Assembly: GCF_014145455.1 (NCBI RefSeq)
Contig: NZ_JACIVB010000054.1
Span: forward strand, 62,001 to 126,000
From: Limosilactobacillus rudii
GTDB taxonomy: Bacteria; Bacillota; Bacilli; Lactobacillales; Lactobacillaceae
Reading direction: 5' to 3'
Length of the DNA: 64,000 nucleotides
Position numbers and translations under genes: made by a program. The notes below the pieces were generated by a model. The model saw only the letters and a program-made list of their open reading frames with translations. It did no database searches and was not told where the DNA came from. This document shows, in pieces, positions 15,407 to 23,989 of this stretch (positions are counted from its first letter, which is position 1; every line of letters starts with the position of its first letter).

Positions 15407-17083
15407 ATGAAACGTCAAAAACGTTTTGAAGAACTAGAAAAGCGGCCAATTCATCAAGATACATTTGTTAAAGAATGGCCCGAAGAAGGTTTCGTTGCAA
15501 TGATGGGTCCTAATGACCCGAAGCCAAGTGTAAAAGTCGAAAACGGCAAGATTGTCGAAATGGATGGTAAAAAGTTAGAAGACTTTGACCTAATTGACCT
15601 CTACATTGCTAAGTATGGAATTAATATTGATAACGTTGAAAAGGTAATGAACATGGACTCAACTAAGATTGCTCGGATGTTAGTTGATCCAAATGTTTCG
15701 CGTGAAGATATCATTAAAATTACCTCAGCATTGACACCAGCTAAGGCTGAAGAAATTATTAGTAAGCTTGATTTTGGTGAAATGATTATGGCAATTAAGA
15801 AAATGCGTCCACGTCGTAAGCCTGATAACCAATGTCACGTTACTAACACTGTTGATAATCCAGTTCAGATCGCTGCGGATGCTGCAGATGCTGCGCTTCG
15901 TGGTTTCCCAGAACAAGAAACTACTACTGCTGTTGCTCGTTATGCACCGTTTAATGCCATCTCAATCTTAATCGGTGCACAAACTGGTCGTCCAGGTGTA
16001 TTAACACAATGTTCTGTTGAAGAAGCAACTGAATTGCAATTAGGTATGCGTGGTTTTACTGCTTATGCTGAAACTATTTCAGTTTATGGTACTGACCGGG
16101 TATTTACTGATGGTGACGACACACCATGGTCAAAAGGTTTCTTAGCATCATGTTATGCATCACGTGGTTTGAAGATGCGGTTTACTTCAGGTGCCGGTTC
16201 AGAAGTTCTGATGGGTTACCCAGAAGGAAAGTCAATGTTATACCTTGAAGCACGTTGTATTTTACTTACAAAGGCTTCCGGTGTACAAGGCCTTCAAAAT
16301 GGTGCCGTAAGTTGTATCGAAATTCCAGGTGCTGTTCCAAATGGTATTCGTGAAGTTCTCGGTGAAAACCTCTTATGTATGATGTGTGATATCGAATGTG
16401 CTTCTGGTTGTGACCAGGCATACTCACACTCAGATATGCGACGGACGGAACGGTTTATTGGTCAATTTATTGCCGGTACCGACTACATTAACTCAGGTTA
16501 CTCATCAACTCCTAACTATGATAATACGTTTGCTGGTTCAAACACTGATGCTATGGACTACGACGATATGTATGTTATGGAACGTGACTTAGGTCAGTAT
16601 TACGGTATTCACCCAGTTCAAGAAGAAACCATTATCAAGGCTCGTAACAAAGCTGCTAAGGCTTTACAAGCTGTATTTGAAGATCTTGGACTTCCTAAGA
16701 TTACTGATGAAGAAGTTGAAGCAGCAACATATGCAAATACTCATGATGACATGCCAAAGCGTGATATGGTTGCAGATATGAAGGCTGCTCAAGATATGAT
16801 GGATCGTGGTATTACTGCTGTTGATATTATTAAGGCATTGTATAATCACGGATTTAAGGATGTTGCTGAAGCTATCTTAAATCTTCAAAAGCAAAAGGTT
16901 GTTGGTGATTACCTGCAAACTTCATCAATCTTTGATAAGAATTGGAACATCACTTCTGCCGTAAATGACGGAAATGATTACCAAGGTCCAGGTACTGGGT
17001 ATCGTCTATATGAAGACAAGGAAGAATGGGATCGGATTAAGGATCTTCCATTTGCCCTTGATCCAGAACACTTGGAACTGTAG
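15407..17083 (+). CDS. pduC: PduC, glycerol/diol dehydratase large subunit
   Basis: 558 residues, the normal family length. It is the catalytic alpha subunit of B12-dependent dehydratase, converting 1,2-propanediol to propionaldehyde or glycerol to 3-hydroxypropionaldehyde (reuterin). The protein is a TIM barrel with recognisable family stretches such as RFEELEKRPIHQDTFVKEWP and GMRGFTAYAETISVYGTD. GGAGGA lies 11-12 bases before the ATG. Works with PduD and PduE and needs adenosylcobalamin made by the operon downstream. Confidence 0.97.
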   Translation: MKRQKRFEELEKRPIHQDTFVKEWPEEGFVAMMGPNDPKPSVKVENGKIVEMDGKKLEDFDLIDLYIAKYGINIDNVEKVMNMDSTKIARMLVDPNVSREDIIKITSALTPAKAEEIISKLDFGEMIMAIKKMRPRRKPDNQCHVTNTVDNPVQIAADAADAALRGFPEQETTTAVARYAPFNAISILIGAQTGRPGVLTQCSVEEATELQLGMRGFTAYAETISVYGTDRVFTDGDDTPWSKGFLASCYASRGLKMRFTSGAGSEVLMGYPEGKSMLYLEARCILLTKASGVQGLQNGAVSCIEIPGAVPNGIREVLGENLLCMMCDIECASGCDQAYSHSDMRRTERFIGQFIAGTDYINSGYSSTPNYDNTFAGSNTDAMDYDDMYVMERDLGQYYGIHPVQEETIIKARNKAAKALQAVFEDLGLPKITDEEVEAATYANTHDDMPKRDMVADMKAAQDMMDRGITAVDIIKALYNHGFKDVAEAILNLQKQKVVGDYLQTSSIFDKNWNITSAVNDGNDYQGPGTGYRLYEDKEEWDRIKDLPFALDPEHLEL

Positions 17084-17100
17084 AGAGGAGGTAATCTCTT

Positions 17101-17808
17101 ATGGCTGATATCGATGAAAATTTACTTCGCAAGATTGTTAAAGAAGTTTTAAATGAAACTAACCAAATTGATACTAAGATCGATTTTGATAAGGGTAGTT
17201 CTACTGCAACAGCGACAAAAGAAGTTCAACAACCAAATAGCAAGGCTGTTCCAGAAAAGAAACTTGATTGGTTCCAACCAGTTGGGGAAGCTAAACCAGG
17301 TTACTCAAAGGATGAAGTTGTAATTGCGGTTGCTCCTGCATTTGCAACAGTTCTTGATAAAACTGAAACTGGAATTCCACATAAAGAAGTTCTTCGGCAA
17401 TTAATTGCCGGGATTGAAGAAGAAGGACTCAAAGCACGGGTAATCAAGGTATACCGGACATCAGATGTAGCCTTTTGTGCTGTTCAAGGTGATCACTTAT
17501 CTGGTTCAGGAATTGCAATTGGTATTCAATCTAAAGGAACAACTGTTATTCACCAAAAGGATCAAGACCCATTGGGTAACCTTGAGTTATTCCCACAAGC
17601 ACCTGTTCTTACACCGGAAACATTCCGGGCTATTGGTAAAAATGCAGCAATGTATGCCAAGGGTGAATCTCCAGAACCTGTTCCAGCTAAGAACGATCAA
17701 CTTGCTCGTATTCACTACCAAGCTATTTCAGCAATTATGCATATCCGTGAAACTCACCAAGTTGTTGTTGGAAAGCCTGAAGAAGAAATTAAAGTTACGT
17801 TCGATTAA
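17101..17808 (+). CDS. pduD: PduD, dehydratase medium subunit with encapsulation peptide
   Basis: 235 residues. The first 20 ([20 protein letters not shown]) form a short amphipathic helix, the known type of encapsulation peptide that brings dehydratase into the shell, followed by a flexible linker to about residue 55. The rest is the beta subunit of diol/glycerol dehydratase, with [20 protein letters not shown] and [11 protein letters not shown]. Ribosome site GAGGAGG. The leader is nearly the same as that of the lactate dehydrogenase at 61151. Confidence 0.96.
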   Translation: MADIDENLLRKIVKEVLNETNQIDTKIDFDKGSSTATATKEVQQPNSKAVPEKKLDWFQPVGEAKPGYSKDEVVIAVAPAFATVLDKTETGIPHKEVLRQLIAGIEEEGLKARVIKVYRTSDVAFCAVQGDHLSGSGIAIGIQSKGTTVIHQKDQDPLGNLELFPQAPVLTPETFRAIGKNAAMYAKGESPEPVPAKNDQLARIHYQAISAIMHIRETHQVVVGKPEEEIKVTFD

Positions 17809-17822
17809 GGGAGGCATAACAG

Positions 17823-18338
17823 ATGAGTGAAGTTGATGATTTAGTAGCAAAGATCATGGCACAGATGGGAAATAGCTCATCTTCTGACAGCTCAGCAAGT
17901 GCTACTTCAACAAATAATGGTAAGGAAATGACAGCAGATGACTATCCGCTTTACCAAAAACACCGTGATTTAGTAAAGACGCCATCAGGCAAGAAACTTG
18001 ACGATATTACTTTACAAAATGTTGTAAATGATCAAGTTGATCCAAAAGAATTACGAATTACTCCAGAAGCTTTGAAGTTACAGGGTGAAATTGCTGCAAA
18101 CGCGGGTCGACCAGCAATTCAAAAGAACCTTCAACGGGCTGCTGAATTAACACGTGTTCCTGATGAACGAGTTCTTCAAATGTATGATGCATTGCGGCCA
18201 TTCCGTTCCACTAAACAAGAGTTGTTGGATATCGCTAAAGAACTTCGTGACAAATATCACGCAGAAGTTTGTGCTGCTTGGTTTGAAGAAGCGGCCGACT
18301 ACTATGAAAGCAGGAAGAAGCTAAAAGGTGATAACTAG
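17823..18338 (+). CDS. pduE: PduE, dehydratase small subunit
   Basis: 171 residues, the gamma subunit of the dehydratase. The N-terminus (MSEVDDLVAKIMAQMG) is again a short amphipathic helix, followed by a Ser-rich linker (NSSSSDSSASATS) before the conserved DYPLYQKHRDLVKTPSGK. This N-terminal helix may add a second targeting signal. Starts 14 bases after pduD with GGGAGG as ribosome site. Confidence 0.95.
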   Translation: MSEVDDLVAKIMAQMGNSSSSDSSASATSTNNGKEMTADDYPLYQKHRDLVKTPSGKKLDDITLQNVVNDQVDPKELRITPEALKLQGEIAANAGRPAIQKNLQRAAELTRVPDERVLQMYDALRPFRSTKQELLDIAKELRDKYHAEVCAAWFEEAADYYESRKKLKGDN

Positions 18339-18365
18339 CAGTTGATAGAGTAGGGAGTTTTTTAT

Positions 18366-20213
18366 ATGGCAACTGAAAAAGTAATTGGTGTTGATATTGG
18401 TAATTCTTCCACTGAAGTAGCATTAGCTGATGTTGCTGATAATGGAGCAATTAACTTTATTGGCTCTGGAATAGCTCCTACTACTGGTATCAAGGGTACA
18501 AAGCAAAACCTAGTTGGAATTAGAGACTCAATAAATCAAGTCTTAAATAAAGCAAATTTGACAATTGATGATATTGATCTTATTCGAATTAATGAAGCAA
18601 CACCAGTTATCGGTGATGTCGCAATGGAAACAATTACGGAAACGGTTGTGACTGAATCAACTATGATTGGTCATAATCCTGATACTCCAGGTGGCATTGG
18701 AACTGGTGCAGGAATAACAGTTAGATTGCTAGACCTTCTGAAAAAGACCGATAAAAGTAAGAATTATATTGTTGTTGTTCCTAAAGACATCGATTTTGAG
18801 GATGTCGCTAAACTTATTAATGCTTATGTCGCATCAGGCTATAAGATTACAGCTGCAATATTGAAAAATGATGATGGTGTATTGGTTGATAATCGATTGA
18901 ATAAGCCAATTCCGATTGTTGATGAAGTTGCCATGATTGATAAGGTTCCATTAAATATGCTAGCAGCTGTCGAAGTTGCTGGCCCGGGACAAGTTATCTC
19001 ACAGCTTTCAAATCCTTATGGTATTGCCACTTTATTTGGATTGAATCCTGAAGAAACTAAGAATATTGTTCCAGTATCTCGAGCACTTATCGGCAACCGT
19101 TCCGCCGTTGTTATTAAGACGCCAGCAGGAGATGTCAAAGCGCGGGTAATCCCAGCAGGAAATATCATTATTGATGGTGATACAGGAAAAGAAGAAGTCG
19201 GCGTTTCAGAAGGCGCTAACGCCATTATGAAGAAGGTTTCAAGTTTCCGGCATATCAATGATATTACCGGTGAATCCGGAACTAACGTTGGTGGAATGCT
19301 TGAAAATGTCCGTCAAACGATGGCCGATTTAACAGGAAAGAAAAATAGTGAAATTGCTATTCAAGACTTACTTGCCGTTGATACGCAAGTTCCTGTTGAA
19401 GTCCGTGGTGGTTTAGCTGGTGAGTTCTCGAATGAATCAGCAGTTGGTATTGCGGCAATGGTTAAATCAGATCACTTACAAATGGAAGTAATTGCTAAGT
19501 TAATTGAAGAAGAATTCCATACAAAGGTTGAAATTGGTGGTGCTGAAGTTGAATCAGCTATTCGTGGTGCCTTAACTACACCGGGAACGGATAAACCAAT
19601 CGCAATCCTTGATTTAGGTGCCGGTTCAACTGATGCCTCAATCATTAATAAGGAAAATCAAACTGTAGCGATTCACTTAGCTGGTGCTGGTGATATGGTT
19701 ACGATGATTATTAATTCTGAATTGGGATTAGATGATATTCACTTGGCTGAAGATATTAAACGGTATCCTTTGGCTAAAGTTGAAAACCTATTCCAAATTC
19801 GTCACGAAGATGGTTCAGTACAATTCTTTGAAGATCCACTTCCATCATCATTGTTTGCCCGAGTAGTTGTCATTAAGCCAGATGGATATGAACCTGTTAC
19901 GGGGAATCCAAGTATTGAGAAAATTAAGCTTGTTCGGCAAAGTGCTAAGAAACGGGTATTTGTTACGAATGCGCTCCGTGCTCTTAGATACGTAAGTCCG
20001 ACAGGAAATATTCGAGACATTCCATTTGTTGTAATTGTTGGTGGTTCTGCGCTTGATTTTGAAATTCCACAGCTAGTAACAGACGAGTTAGCGCACTTTA
20101 ACTTAGTTGCTGGGCGCGGAAATGTTCGTGGAATTGAAGGACCAAGAAATGCGGTTGCAACAGGATTAATTCTCCGTTATGGCGAAGAAAGAAGGAAGCA
20201 ATATGAACAATGA
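18366..20213 (+). CDS. pduG: PduG, diol dehydratase reactivase large subunit
   Basis: 615 residues, close to the usual 610. It has an actin/Hsp70-like ATPase fold, with phosphate loops VIGVDIGNSSTEVALA near residue 5 and ILDLGAGSTDASII near residue 415. With PduH it releases damaged cobalamin from inactivated dehydratase using ATP. GGGAG lies nine bases upstream of the ATG. Its 3' end overlaps pduH by 11 bases, so the two are probably translated together. Confidence 0.95.
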   Translation: MATEKVIGVDIGNSSTEVALADVADNGAINFIGSGIAPTTGIKGTKQNLVGIRDSINQVLNKANLTIDDIDLIRINEATPVIGDVAMETITETVVTESTMIGHNPDTPGGIGTGAGITVRLLDLLKKTDKSKNYIVVVPKDIDFEDVAKLINAYVASGYKITAAILKNDDGVLVDNRLNKPIPIVDEVAMIDKVPLNMLAAVEVAGPGQVISQLSNPYGIATLFGLNPEETKNIVPVSRALIGNRSAVVIKTPAGDVKARVIPAGNIIIDGDTGKEEVGVSEGANAIMKKVSSFRHINDITGESGTNVGGMLENVRQTMADLTGKKNSEIAIQDLLAVDTQVPVEVRGGLAGEFSNESAVGIAAMVKSDHLQMEVIAKLIEEEFHTKVEIGGAEVESAIRGALTTPGTDKPIAILDLGAGSTDASIINKENQTVAIHLAGAGDMVTMIINSELGLDDIHLAEDIKRYPLAKVENLFQIRHEDGSVQFFEDPLPSSLFARVVVIKPDGYEPVTGNPSIEKIKLVRQSAKKRVFVTNALRALRYVSPTGNIRDIPFVVIVGGSALDFEIPQLVTDELAHFNLVAGRGNVRGIEGPRNAVATGLILRYGEERRKQYEQ

Positions 20214-20559
20214 TTCAGAGCGTCCTTCAATCATTGTAGGCGTGGAAAATGAAACTACCATTCCACAAAACGCCACACCGTTATTTAACGGAATTGAAGA
20301 AGAACAAATACCGGTAGTAGTCAAAGAAATTGATATAGATAATGTTGTGAGCCGGGCATATCAGTCAGCACTTGCATCACGATTGTCGGTAGGAATTGCT
20401 TTTGACGGTGATCGATTTATTGTTCACTATAAAAATCTTAAAGAAACACACCCCTTATTTGATGAAACAATTGATAATCCAAAACAATTACGGATATTAG
20501 GGGCAAATGCAGCGCGACTAGTAAAGGGAATTCCCTTTAAAGAAATGGTAAACAGGTGA
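20203..20559 (+). CDS. pduH: PduH, diol dehydratase reactivase small subunit
   Basis: 118 residues from ATG 20203, chosen because GAAGGA lies six bases upstream; an earlier ATG at 20179 sits within pduG and lacks a ribosome site. The sequence RPSIIVGVENE and AYQSALASRLSVGIAFD match the small reactivase subunit, which swaps with the dehydratase beta subunit to release cobalamin. Confidence 0.92.
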   Translation: MNNDSERPSIIVGVENETTIPQNATPLFNGIEEEQIPVVVKEIDIDNVVSRAYQSALASRLSVGIAFDGDRFIVHYKNLKETHPLFDETIDNPKQLRILGANAARLVKGIPFKEMVNR

Positions 20560-20566
20560 TTTAATT

Positions 20567-21139
20567 ATGAAGTCTTTGGGCTATGTAGAATGTAATGGAT
20601 TATCTGGTGCTATTGTTGCTGCTGATCGAATGCTAAAGACTGCGGATGTTGACCTTAGTAGTATTCAAAATACAAAGGGAAACGGCTGGGTTACATTACA
20701 GGTTAGTGGTGAACTATCTGCTGTAACCGTTGCTGTGGAGGCAGTTAAAGACTATTTGCCAGATGTGTATGTAACATCGACGGTAATTGGGCGTCCTGCT
20801 TCAGGATTGAGTTCTTTAGGCAAAACGGACTTACTGAGTCAAAATTCAGCGGAAAAAGAACCCGCAAAGCCAGCAGAAAAAACAGTCGTTATTGAGCCGA
20901 AGCCGGTAGAAAATAGCATTGATGAAAAAGTAGATAAGCAGACTGATGAGACTTCAAGCCAAAACATTAAGCCGTTATCTGATAATTCGCAAAAAGTAGA
21001 CGATTCTGATAAGGAACAACAGAATGTAAGTTCTAATGAAAAGGTCACATGCAACATGTGTGGAGATCCAAAGTGCCCACGCAAACTAGGAGAACCACAT
21101 AAGAAGTGCATTCATTACAATGAATTAAAGAAAAAATAG
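20567..21139 (+). CDS. pduK: PduK, shell protein with BMC domain and Cys-rich tail
   Basis: 190 residues: a BMC domain (about 1-85), a long charged linker rich in Lys, Glu, Ser and Pro (about 88-160), and a C-terminal cluster CNMCGDPKCPRK...HKKCIHY. The four or five cysteines suggest a bound iron-sulfur cluster or other metal, as proposed for PduK. A minor shell protein. The GAPs to pduH and pduJ are under 15 bases. Confidence 0.92.
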   Translation: MKSLGYVECNGLSGAIVAADRMLKTADVDLSSIQNTKGNGWVTLQVSGELSAVTVAVEAVKDYLPDVYVTSTVIGRPASGLSSLGKTDLLSQNSAEKEPAKPAEKTVVIEPKPVENSIDEKVDKQTDETSSQNIKPLSDNSQKVDDSDKEQQNVSSNEKVTCNMCGDPKCPRKLGEPHKKCIHYNELKKK

Positions 21140-21151
21140 GAGGAATCTATT

Positions 21152-21442
21152 ATGAATAACGCTTTAGGAATGATTGAAACTAAGGGTTTAGTTGCATCGA
21201 TTGAAGCAGCAGATCAAATGGTAAAAGCAGCTAATGTAACACTAACTGGTCAAGAAAAAATTGGTAGCGGATTAGTAACTGTTATGATCCGTGGTGATGT
21301 TGGTGCTGTAAAGGCAGCTGTTGATGCAGGTGTTCAAGCTGCTGAAGGTGTTGGCGAGGTTGTATCATCTTACGTAATTCCACGTCCACATGAAGAAGTT
21401 GAAAAGATTTTACCAGTTAGTTCAAACAGTGATGCTGAATAA
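21152..21442 (+). CDS. pduJ: PduJ, microcompartment hexameric shell protein
   Basis: 96 residues, a single BMC domain nearly identical to PduA ([38 protein letters not shown]). With PduA it makes up most of the shell facets. It differs from PduA in pore-adjacent KIGSG versus KIGHG, and in the tail. AGGAGG lies about ten bases before the ATG. Confidence 0.95.
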   Translation: MNNALGMIETKGLVASIEAADQMVKAANVTLTGQEKIGSGLVTVMIRGDVGAVKAAVDAGVQAAEGVGEVVSSYVIPRPHEEVEKILPVSSNSDAE

Positions 21443-21465
21443 TTATTAAAAGAGGAAGATAGTTT

Positions 21466-22110
21466 ATGGATGAAGAACATTTAAGAACGCTTATTCGAAC
21501 TATCATTAAGGAAACTCTTAATCCAAACCTAGTTCCAATTGGTGTTTCAAATCACCATGTTCACTTAACGGAAGAAGACTTTCAAAAGTTATTCCCTGGT
21601 CAAAAGATTGAGATGCTTAAAAAGTTACGGCAACATGCCGACTTTGCTGCAAAACAAACGGTAGACCTAATTGGACCTAAGGGAACGATTAAGAATGTCC
21701 GGTTGATGGGACCATATCGTTCACACTCTCAAGTAGAAATTGCACGTTCTGAGAACTTTACTCTTGGAATTAATGCCCCTATTAGAATGTCTGGCGACCT
21801 TGATGGTACTCCTTCAATTAAAGTACGTTCCCCATATGCGGAAATTGAAATCCAAGGAGTAATTGTTGCCAAGCGGCATATTCACATGAGCCTTGAGGAT
21901 GCTAAACGATTTGGTGTTAAGCTTGGTGATTCAATGCAGGTTGAAGTTGATGGTGATGGCGGACGTAAAACAATCTTTGATGATGTTGTTGCGCGGCCAC
22001 GTGAAGACTTTGTTCTTGAAATGCATATTGATACTGATGAAGCCAATGCGGCTAACGTTGGACTAGGTAATAATTCTTACGGAAAAGTTATTATTAAAAA
22101 GAAAAATTAA
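21466..22110 (+). CDS. pduL: PduL, microcompartment phosphotransacylase
   Basis: 214 residues. It converts propionyl-CoA (or 3-hydroxypropionyl-CoA) and phosphate to the acyl phosphate. Metal-binding histidine motifs of the PduL fold are present: GVSNHHVHLTEED near residue 25 and VAKRHIHMSLEDA near residue 135. The N-terminal 20 residues (MDEEHLRTLIRTIIKETLNP) form an amphipathic helix of the encapsulation-peptide type. Placed between shell genes as in other pdu operons. Confidence 0.95.
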   Translation: MDEEHLRTLIRTIIKETLNPNLVPIGVSNHHVHLTEEDFQKLFPGQKIEMLKKLRQHADFAAKQTVDLIGPKGTIKNVRLMGPYRSHSQVEIARSENFTLGINAPIRMSGDLDGTPSIKVRSPYAEIEIQGVIVAKRHIHMSLEDAKRFGVKLGDSMQVEVDGDGGRKTIFDDVVARPREDFVLEMHIDTDEANAANVGLGNNSYGKVIIKKKN

Positions 22111-22139
22111 CTTTTTAGAAGATATGAGGGGGTGAATAA

Positions 22140-22643
22140 ATGGATAGCCTATTACAACAGGTTATGCAACGATTAGAGGAACGGAAGCATACGAGGACAG
22201 AAGTTTCCTTTAATCAGCAAGTTGCCCCACCTAGTGAACAGATTTTCTTACGAAACGGTAAGGTTATTCTTAGAAATATTTCAATTAGCCTAGTAAAGGA
22301 TTTGTATTCAATGGATAAGACTAATGCCTGGGTTAACTGGGTATTAGAAGGAATTAGCTATGATGTTAAATTTTATTTCTTAATTAATGAGCAGATGGTT
22401 AATTTTATTCCGCGAATGATGATTTTGGACTGGCCAATCCTCTTTGTTGTTAATAACGAATCGCCAGTGATTGCCAGTCATAATCGAATTATTACAAGAG
22501 GAGAAATAGCTGCTAAACCAGATAAGTCAATTCTTGTCAGATATCAAAAGCAGTTCATTACTGATGAAGCGGTTGATATTTGTAACTATAAAAAAATAAA
22601 AATTAAGATTAGGACTGAAGAAAATTGTATATGGCGAGAGTAG
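22140..22643 (+). CDS. pduM: PduM, microcompartment assembly protein
   Basis: 167 residues. Position between pduL and pduN and the general pattern (short N-terminal helix MDSLLQQVMQRLEERK, then a beta-rich domain with LRNGKVILRNISISLVKDLY) match PduM, needed for proper shell formation in Salmonella by an unknown mechanism. The ribosome site is AGGGGGTG. The 3' end overlaps pduN by 13 bases. Confidence 0.85.
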   Translation: MDSLLQQVMQRLEERKHTRTEVSFNQQVAPPSEQIFLRNGKVILRNISISLVKDLYSMDKTNAWVNWVLEGISYDVKFYFLINEQMVNFIPRMMILDWPILFVVNNESPVIASHNRIITRGEIAAKPDKSILVRYQKQFITDEAVDICNYKKIKIKIRTEENCIWRE

Positions 22644-22903
22644 TAGGCAGTGTTGTTGCGACCCAAAAAGATCCATCATTAGTTGGAAAAAAGCTAATGA
22701 TTGTTCAACAAATTAATTCAGATCAGCAGCCAATTAGGTTTGAACAGGTTGCGGCAGATACAGTGAATGCCGGTATCGGTGACAATGTGTTGATTGTACG
22801 AGGAGCTGGTGCAAGGCGTGCGGATAAAGAACGTGATGAGAACCAGACTAGGGATGTAAATGATTGTACGATTGTCGGAATAATTGATCGTTTTGATAAG
22901 TAG
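22631..22903 (+). CDS. pduN: PduN, pentameric shell vertex protein
   Basis: 90 residues from ATG 22631 (an in-frame TTG six bases earlier is less likely). MARVVGSVVATQKDPSLVGK is the characteristic start of EutN/CcmL/PduN proteins, which form pentamers that cap the corners of the shell. Starts inside the end of pduM, implying translational coupling. Confidence 0.94.
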   Translation: MARVVGSVVATQKDPSLVGKKLMIVQQINSDQQPIRFEQVAADTVNAGIGDNVLIVRGAGARRADKERDENQTRDVNDCTIVGIIDRFDK

Positions 22904-22923
22904 AATGCATTGGAGGAATTGAA

Positions 22924-23511
22924 ATGGCTATTTACACAAAAGGTGGTGACAAGGGAGAAACAAGCTTATTTGATGGTACACGGGTACCTAAAGATTCTTT
23001 AAGGGTTGAAACTTATGGTACTTTTGACGAATTAAACGCCAATATTAGTTTGGCGGATAAATTTTGTGAAAGTAATCGTAATAAAAAACTTTTACAAGAA
23101 GTTGAATATAAGATGTTTTTCCTTCAAGGTGAGATAGCTACCGAGAAGAGACAATATTTTACTGACAAAAGTAAAATTATCACGGATGAGGATACCCGTC
23201 GATTAGAAAAAGTGATTGATGAGTATACAGCTAAGTTGCCACCAGTTCATAGCTTTATCTTACCGGGGTCGAGTACTGCTGGTGCACAACTCCATGTTTG
23301 CCGGACAATTTGTCGTCGGGCAGAAAGACTATTTGTCAGATTATCAAAAGATGTTAAGTTTCGTCCAGAGCTAGAGCGATATGTAAATCGGTTATCTGAT
23401 TTTCTCTATATTGTGGCTCGTGATGAGGACTACGAAGATTTATTAAATACTGTTACTGATGATGTGATTAAAATCTATCAACGTTACCAGGAAAAGAAGG
23501 GCGTGCGTTAA
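22924..23511 (+). CDS. pduO: PduO-type ATP:cob(I)alamin adenosyltransferase (operon copy)
   Basis: 195 residues, a single-domain PduO adenosyltransferase that moves the adenosyl group of ATP onto cob(I)alamin to make coenzyme B12. Signature regions: YTKGGDKGETSLFDG (ATP loop), RVETYGTFDELNA and FILPGSSTAGAQLHVCRTICRR. In Salmonella PduO has an additional C-terminal heme-binding domain; here that domain is the separate next gene, two bases downstream. One of three such enzymes in the window. Confidence 0.93.
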   Translation: MAIYTKGGDKGETSLFDGTRVPKDSLRVETYGTFDELNANISLADKFCESNRNKKLLQEVEYKMFFLQGEIATEKRQYFTDKSKIITDEDTRRLEKVIDEYTAKLPPVHSFILPGSSTAGAQLHVCRTICRRAERLFVRLSKDVKFRPELERYVNRLSDFLYIVARDEDYEDLLNTVTDDVIKIYQRYQEKKGVR

Positions 23512-23513
23512 AA

Positions 23514-23987
23514 ATGAATGAGGAGCAAATTAGTAAGATTGTTGAAAGCGTAATCAACAGCAATAATTCTAAGAACCTATTTGATCGTCATAAGATGGAA
23601 AAGGTAATTGATGCAGCTGTTGCTCGTGCTAATGAGCTTGGTGTTGGTGTAACAATTGCAATTATGAAGGCTGATCAAGTACTTCAAATGAGCTACCATA
23701 TGCCAAATGCTAACTTAGTAAGTTGTACTCTTGCACCAAAGAAAGCATGGTCTGCACTTGCAATGAAGGAACCAACAAAGGATATTAGTAAAGATATTCA
23801 ACCAGGTGCTGGATTATACCAAATGGAAACAATGCTTGACGGTCGTTTGGCATCATTTGCCGGTGGTATTCCATTGAAGATTAATGGCGAAATTATCGGT
23901 TCAATTGGTGTTAGTGGTGGATTGGTTGAAGAAGATCAATCAATCTGTGAAGCAGCCGTTGCAGAATTCTTGAAGGAGAGTAAGTAG
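23514..23987 (+). CDS. Heme-binding GlcG/HbpS-like protein (PduO C-terminal domain as separate gene)
   Basis: 157 residues. From about residue 25 it is a GlcG/HbpS (DUF336) domain, with ARANELGVGVTIAIM, YQMETMLDGRLASFAGGIP and GEIIGSIGVSGGLVEEDQ. It corresponds to the C-terminal half of Salmonella PduO, which binds heme. Residues 1-20 (MNEEQISKIVESVINSNNSK) look like a microcompartment-targeting helix plus a linker. Sits between pduO and pduP with tiny gaps. Confidence 0.88.
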   Translation: MNEEQISKIVESVINSNNSKNLFDRHKMEKVIDAAVARANELGVGVTIAIMKADQVLQMSYHMPNANLVSCTLAPKKAWSALAMKEPTKDISKDIQPGAGLYQMETMLDGRLASFAGGIPLKINGEIIGSIGVSGGLVEEDQSICEAAVAEFLKESK

Positions 23988-23989
23988 AT

